The notes under the pieces were generated by a model. It searched no databases and had not been told where the DNA came from. It saw only the letters and a list, made by a program, of their open reading frames with translations. A stretch of 25,274 nt of DNA from NCBI GenBank assembly GCA_964509545.1, contig CAZDXQ010000050.1, forward strand, positions 1 to 25,274, given 5' to 3'. Numbering within the stretch: the stretch's first letter is position 1; every line of letters starts with the position of its first letter. Both the position numbers and the translations under genes were made by a program. Of the stretch, positions 22,837-25,274 are shown one piece after another. This DNA is from JADJWR01 sp964509545. Its GTDB lineage: Bacteria > Pseudomonadota > Gammaproteobacteria > Burkholderiales > Burkholderiaceae_F.

Positions 22837-23556
22837 ATGAAGCGCCTTCTTGCCGCCTCCGCCCTGCTAGCGGCGTCGACCTCGCCCGCCCTTGCCGGCG
22901 ACATCGACTCGATCCAGTTGCTGACGCAAAACGAGTTCCGGCTGCTGTCCGAGGATCTTGGCGCGGCGCTGTCCTACAAACCGATGATTCCATCGGAGGC
23001 GCTCGGCATCACCGGGTTCGATATCGGCCTCGGCCTGACGGGCACCAGCCTGAAGAACGACAACATCCTCGAGAAAGCGAGTTCCGGCCGCAGCGTTCCG
23101 TCGATGCTGCCCGTACCCACGTTGCGCCTGCACAAGGGCCTGCCGCTGAATCTCGACCTCGGCATCGCCTTCTCGCAGGTGCCCGGCACCAACGTGCGCT
23201 ACTACGGCGGCGAATTGCGCTGGGCCATCTTGCCCGGCAGCACGCTCGTGCCCGCGGTCGCCCTGCGCGGCACGCTGACCCGGCTGACCGGCGTCGATCA
23301 ACTCGACTTCGACACGAAAAGCGTCGACCTGTCGATCTCGAAGGGTTTCGCCAACATCACGCCGTACGGCGGCATCGGCCAGGTGTGGGTCAAGAGCACG
23401 CCAGTCGGCGTGCCGCTGCTGCGCGGCGAGGATTTCACGCAGACCAAGGTCTTCGCCGGCGTCAACATCAACCTGATCGGCGCCAACCTCGTGTTCGAAG
23501 CCGACAGCACCGGCGGCACGACCTCGGTCGGCGCCAAGCTGGGCTTCCGCTTCTAG
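22837..23556 (+). CDS. Probable outer-membrane beta-barrel protein of unknown function
   Basis: This 239-aa protein has a clear signal peptide (MKRLLAASALLAASTSPALA, cleavage after residue 20). The mature part consists of alternating amphipathic strands, for example FDIGLGLTGTSL, LNLDLGIAFSQV, GELRWAILPGS, VDLSISKGF and KVFAGVNINLIGANLVFEAD. It ends GAKLGFRF, with the C-terminal phenylalanine recognised by the BAM complex. The pattern suggests a small barrel of about 10-12 strands. No specific family is recognised. CGGGAG lies about 9 bases before the ATG at 22837. Confidence 0.82.
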   Translation: MKRLLAASALLAASTSPALAGDIDSIQLLTQNEFRLLSEDLGAALSYKPMIPSEALGITGFDIGLGLTGTSLKNDNILEKASSGRSVPSMLPVPTLRLHKGLPLNLDLGIAFSQVPGTNVRYYGGELRWAILPGSTLVPAVALRGTLTRLTGVDQLDFDTKSVDLSISKGFANITPYGGIGQVWVKSTPVGVPLLRGEDFTQTKVFAGVNINLIGANLVFEADSTGGTTSVGAKLGFRF

Positions 23557-24105
23557 CCCGGCCGGTGTGGCTCTCCGCGGGGCGCTGACGACGCCCCGGC
23601 GAGCGAAAGGACCGGCCCAGCCGCCGCCAGAACGGCAACGTCCTGAAAGCAAAGCCCGCCAGACGCGGGCTCTGGGCTCTTGCACTGCACCAGCCTCGGG
23701 TCAACCGCCGATAGAGGCCGCCCCTGCGCCCGTACAGCCACCCCGGCGAATCCGCGCCGCCTGCCGACGCTGAGGCTGAGGCCAATCCATTGATCCTGAA
23801 AGGGCAGGAGCCGGGCACTCCACCCGAGCGTTGCCGCGTGCTTGAGCAGGCCGCAGCCCGCCGCTGCCGCCCGGGTGGTCACGGCACTGAGTTTCCGTTC
23901 GGTCATGCGCTGCGACCGCCCCGCTTTCGTATGGCGACGCTGCTGCCATCAATAGGTGATGGTGCAACGGCGAAGTCGATTGCCACGCGATCAAGAAAGA
24001 CTACAAACTGATTCCCCGTTACGAAGAATTCGTTCTTCCGGGCAGCGGGATCAGGGATTGGGTGGCTGCCCCTGCGGCTGTCGGACTCGTCGCTGGAGGT
24101 CGAAT
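23557..24105. other. 549-bp stretch with no convincing gene
   Basis: Several overlapping frames are open on both strands, but none has a ribosome-binding site together with protein-like composition. The best of them, 23553-23906 on the minus strand (117 aa), overlaps the end of the upstream gene. A 7-bp hairpin AGCCCGC-CAGAC-GCGGGCT sits at 23653-23671, followed by a U-rich run only on the minus strand. A short plus-strand frame, open from a TGA near 23954, encodes KKDYKLIPRYEEFVLPGSG and then passes through the next gene start. It looks protein-like but has no start, so it may be a gene remnant. Confidence 0.4.
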
Positions 24106-24312
24106 ATGGGAAGGGAAGAGGACGAGATCGAGGTCACCGCCGCCAGCAAGGACGCGTGGGACGCAGCGATTACCTCGTTTGCGCAGCTGAGGTCGAAATT
24201 GCGCGAGTTGGAGGTGCATTCCCACGCCGCGGCGGACGCCCCGGCGCAGACCTTCGACATTGCGGGTGAAGACGTGGTCGACTTCGCGACGATGCGTCCC
24301 CGCGATCGCTAG
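24106..24312 (+). CDS. Small acidic uncharacterised protein
   Basis: This 68-aa protein begins MGREEDEIEVTAASKDAWD and is probably one helix (residues 12-42, ending KLRELEVHSH) plus a short acidic tail (IAGEDVVDF). It has no cysteine, signal peptide or membrane segment. The ATG at 24106 has GGAGG eight bases upstream, a good ribosome-binding site, and the gene is followed closely by a strong terminator, which together support it as a real short transcript. No family recognised. Confidence 0.65.
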   Translation: MGREEDEIEVTAASKDAWDAAITSFAQLRSKLRELEVHSHAAADAPAQTFDIAGEDVVDFATMRPRDR

Positions 24313-24332
24313 CCGGATCGCCTGTCATGACG

Positions 24333-24358
24333 GCCCCGCTTCGGCGGGGCTTTTCTTT
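24333..24358 (+). terminator. Rho-independent terminator with UUCG tetraloop
   Basis: GCCCCGC-TTCG-GCGGGGC (24333-24350) is a perfect 7-bp GC stem closed by a UUCG tetraloop and followed by TTTTCTTT. It lies 20 bases after the stop of the 68-aa gene and terminates plus-strand transcription. Confidence 0.9.
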
Positions 24359-24476
24359 CCGGCGGCCTGCCTGTCGATGCCTGCGCAGCCATCCACTGAC
24401 GCTTGGCAGTGCGCCGGCCTCGAACCGCGAGTTGGCTCGACGTGTTCGCCGCAGGCCGCAGGGTCGACCTCGCCTG

Positions 24477-24830
24477 CTACGCGGCGGCGCGCAGAGTGCG
24501 CATGCCCAGGCGCACGCGCGGCCGCTTGGATGCCTCGTCCAGCGCGACCGTCAGCAGTGCCCGCCACTGCTGAGGTGGCGCCTCGTAGAGTTCCGTGAGG
24601 AGCGACGGTGGTACATCCCGGTAACCGCGGCGATCCTGCCTGTACGTGACCTCGCGAAAGCCGACCTCCAGCAGCCAGCCCCAGAGCGCATCGCTCAGTC
24701 CGGCCTGGACGATGATGCGGAAGTCATCCATGACGATCTTCGCGCCGACCCTCGGCTTGAATCCCACGCGCGGACGCCTGCGAAGCTGGCGGATCTTCAG
24801 AACGCTGCGGAGTCCGTCGAACGCACCCAT
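24477..24830 (-). CDS. Uncharacterised basic protein
   Basis: This is a 117-aa protein if it starts at the ATG at 24830, which has GGGAG about seven bases upstream; a longer frame to 24953 exists without a comparable site. The N-terminal third is very basic (KIRQLRRRPRVGFKPRVGAK), and the rest looks globular: DDFRIIVQAGLSDALWGWLL, VTYRQDRRGYRDVP and ELYEAPPQQWRALLTVALDE. There are no cysteines. I do not recognise a family. The basic N-terminus would be compatible with nucleic-acid binding, but that is speculation. Confidence 0.62.
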   Translation of the reverse strand: MGAFDGLRSVLKIRQLRRRPRVGFKPRVGAKIVMDDFRIIVQAGLSDALWGWLLEVGFREVTYRQDRRGYRDVPPSLLTELYEAPPQQWRALLTVALDEASKRPRVRLGMRTLRAAA

Positions 24831-25194
24831 CAGACTGCTCCCGGTCAAGGTTGCCTGCGCCGTGTTGAATCGGCCGATGGATTGATAAGGCAGTTTCGTG
24901 GCCGTCGTTCTGACGTGCCGCTGAACGGCCGATGAAGCACTCCGCAGCGGCAATGCGCTGCCGCGTCCGGAAAAGCCGCGGGCGGACGACCGGCCGCGTG
25001 TACGCGATCAGCGTCGCGCTTTCAACGTACGTCGACAGGATGGGCGCCTGCGCGGCGCCGGCACTGGGGCCGGCCTCGACGAGTCTGAGCGCGGTGCGCG
25101 GTCGGCCCCAGTACTGAGCGAGGCACCGGCTGAGCCGCAGCGCAGCAGTGGGCGATGACCTTTCGAGCGGCGCGCCCGAGGCGGGCTCACGCCT
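24831..25194. other. 364-bp stretch with no convincing gene
   Basis: Short frames exist on both strands (for example 24932-25117 plus and 25008-25190 minus), but their composition is Arg/Ala/Pro-rich as expected of random GC-rich DNA, and none has a good ribosome-binding site. No tRNA, repeat array or clear terminator was seen. The upstream promoter of the minus-strand gene at 24477-24830 would lie here. Confidence 0.4.
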
Positions 25195-25274
25195 TTACTT
25201 GCCGAAAAACGCCCGTAACGACGAGAAGAGGCGAGGATGCCGCGTCGCGGTCGAGCAATCTGGCGGAGACGGAC
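25195..25274 (-). CDS. Possible 3' end of a gene running off the right edge
   Basis: A minus-strand frame is open from the window edge to a TAA at 25195-25197 and ends with RLFSSLRAFFGK, which looks more protein-like than its neighbours. Only about 25 codons are visible, so neither identity nor reality can be settled. Confidence 0.2.
   Translation of the reverse strand, partial: PSPPDCSTATRHPRLFSSLRAFFGK

Noticed and set aside
20490..23588. A 1032-codon open frame on the plus strand
   Set aside because: It lies antisense to the amidohydrolase and dienelactone hydrolase genes and overlaps the outer-membrane gene out of frame; no domain is recognisable.
23553..23906. A 117-aa minus-strand frame
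   Set aside because: It overlaps the end of the outer-membrane gene, has no convincing ribosome-binding site, and its composition is not clearly protein-like.

Overview
The window is GC-rich (my estimate is in the mid-60s percent) with dense, bacterial-style gene packing. A sulfur-oxidiser-type dissimilatory sulfite reductase cluster (dsrA-B-E-F-H-C-M-K-L, with dsrEFH and dsrL present) fills the left third on the minus strand. With the isochorismatase-like remnant, the NERD helicase and the general protein character, this suggests a sulfur-oxidising betaproteobacterium (Burkholderiales, Rhodocyclales or Nitrosomonadales-like). No 16S rRNA is present, so the taxonomy is inference.

Region 1 (1-8069, minus strand) is the reverse-Dsr operon. 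It holds DsrAB (siroheme sulfite reductase), the DsrEFH sulfurtransferase hexamer, DsrC (both redox cysteines present), DsrM and DsrK (membrane electron-transfer module) and DsrL (NAD(P)H:acceptor oxidoreductase, cut by the left edge). Genes are tightly spaced except between dsrC and dsrM. That gap holds a ~103-bp element with near-perfect terminal inverted repeats and two strong hairpins. Persulfide sulfur would pass through DsrEFH to DsrC, be oxidised by DsrAB to sulfite, and the electrons would leave through DsrL and DsrMK.

Region 2 (8070-11712, plus strand) is a divergent operon sharing the dsrA upstream region. Its order is: a 79-aa small protein, a 17-codon mini-ORF, a stand-alone Cas6/Cmx6-like protein, a tandem-TusA protein with two CPxP sites, a cysteine-free DsrC paralogue (RspA-type), an uncharacterised 227-aa helical protein, and a TauD/TfdA-type dioxygenase. 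A convergent gene at 11797-12237 encodes an exported DsrE-family protein. This is the most unusual part of the window: a CRISPR-type RNA-processing fold embedded among sulfur-carrier genes, with no CRISPR array or other cas gene visible.

Region 3 (12395-16670) holds tRNA-Arg(ACG) with encoded CCA and a good terminator, a broken isochorismatase-like gene, a universal stress protein, a NERD-domain helicase, an amidohydrolase remnant with a large internal deletion, and a small possible lipoprotein.

Region 4 (16720-25274) is mixed housekeeping and accessory content: an MFS transporter, a UvrD/Rep-type helicase preceded by a small zinc-ribbon protein, a metal-dependent amidohydrolase, a dienelactone-hydrolase family protein, a probable outer-membrane beta-barrel protein, and several short uncharacterised genes. 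No CRISPR array, insertion sequence, rRNA or prophage gene was recognised.
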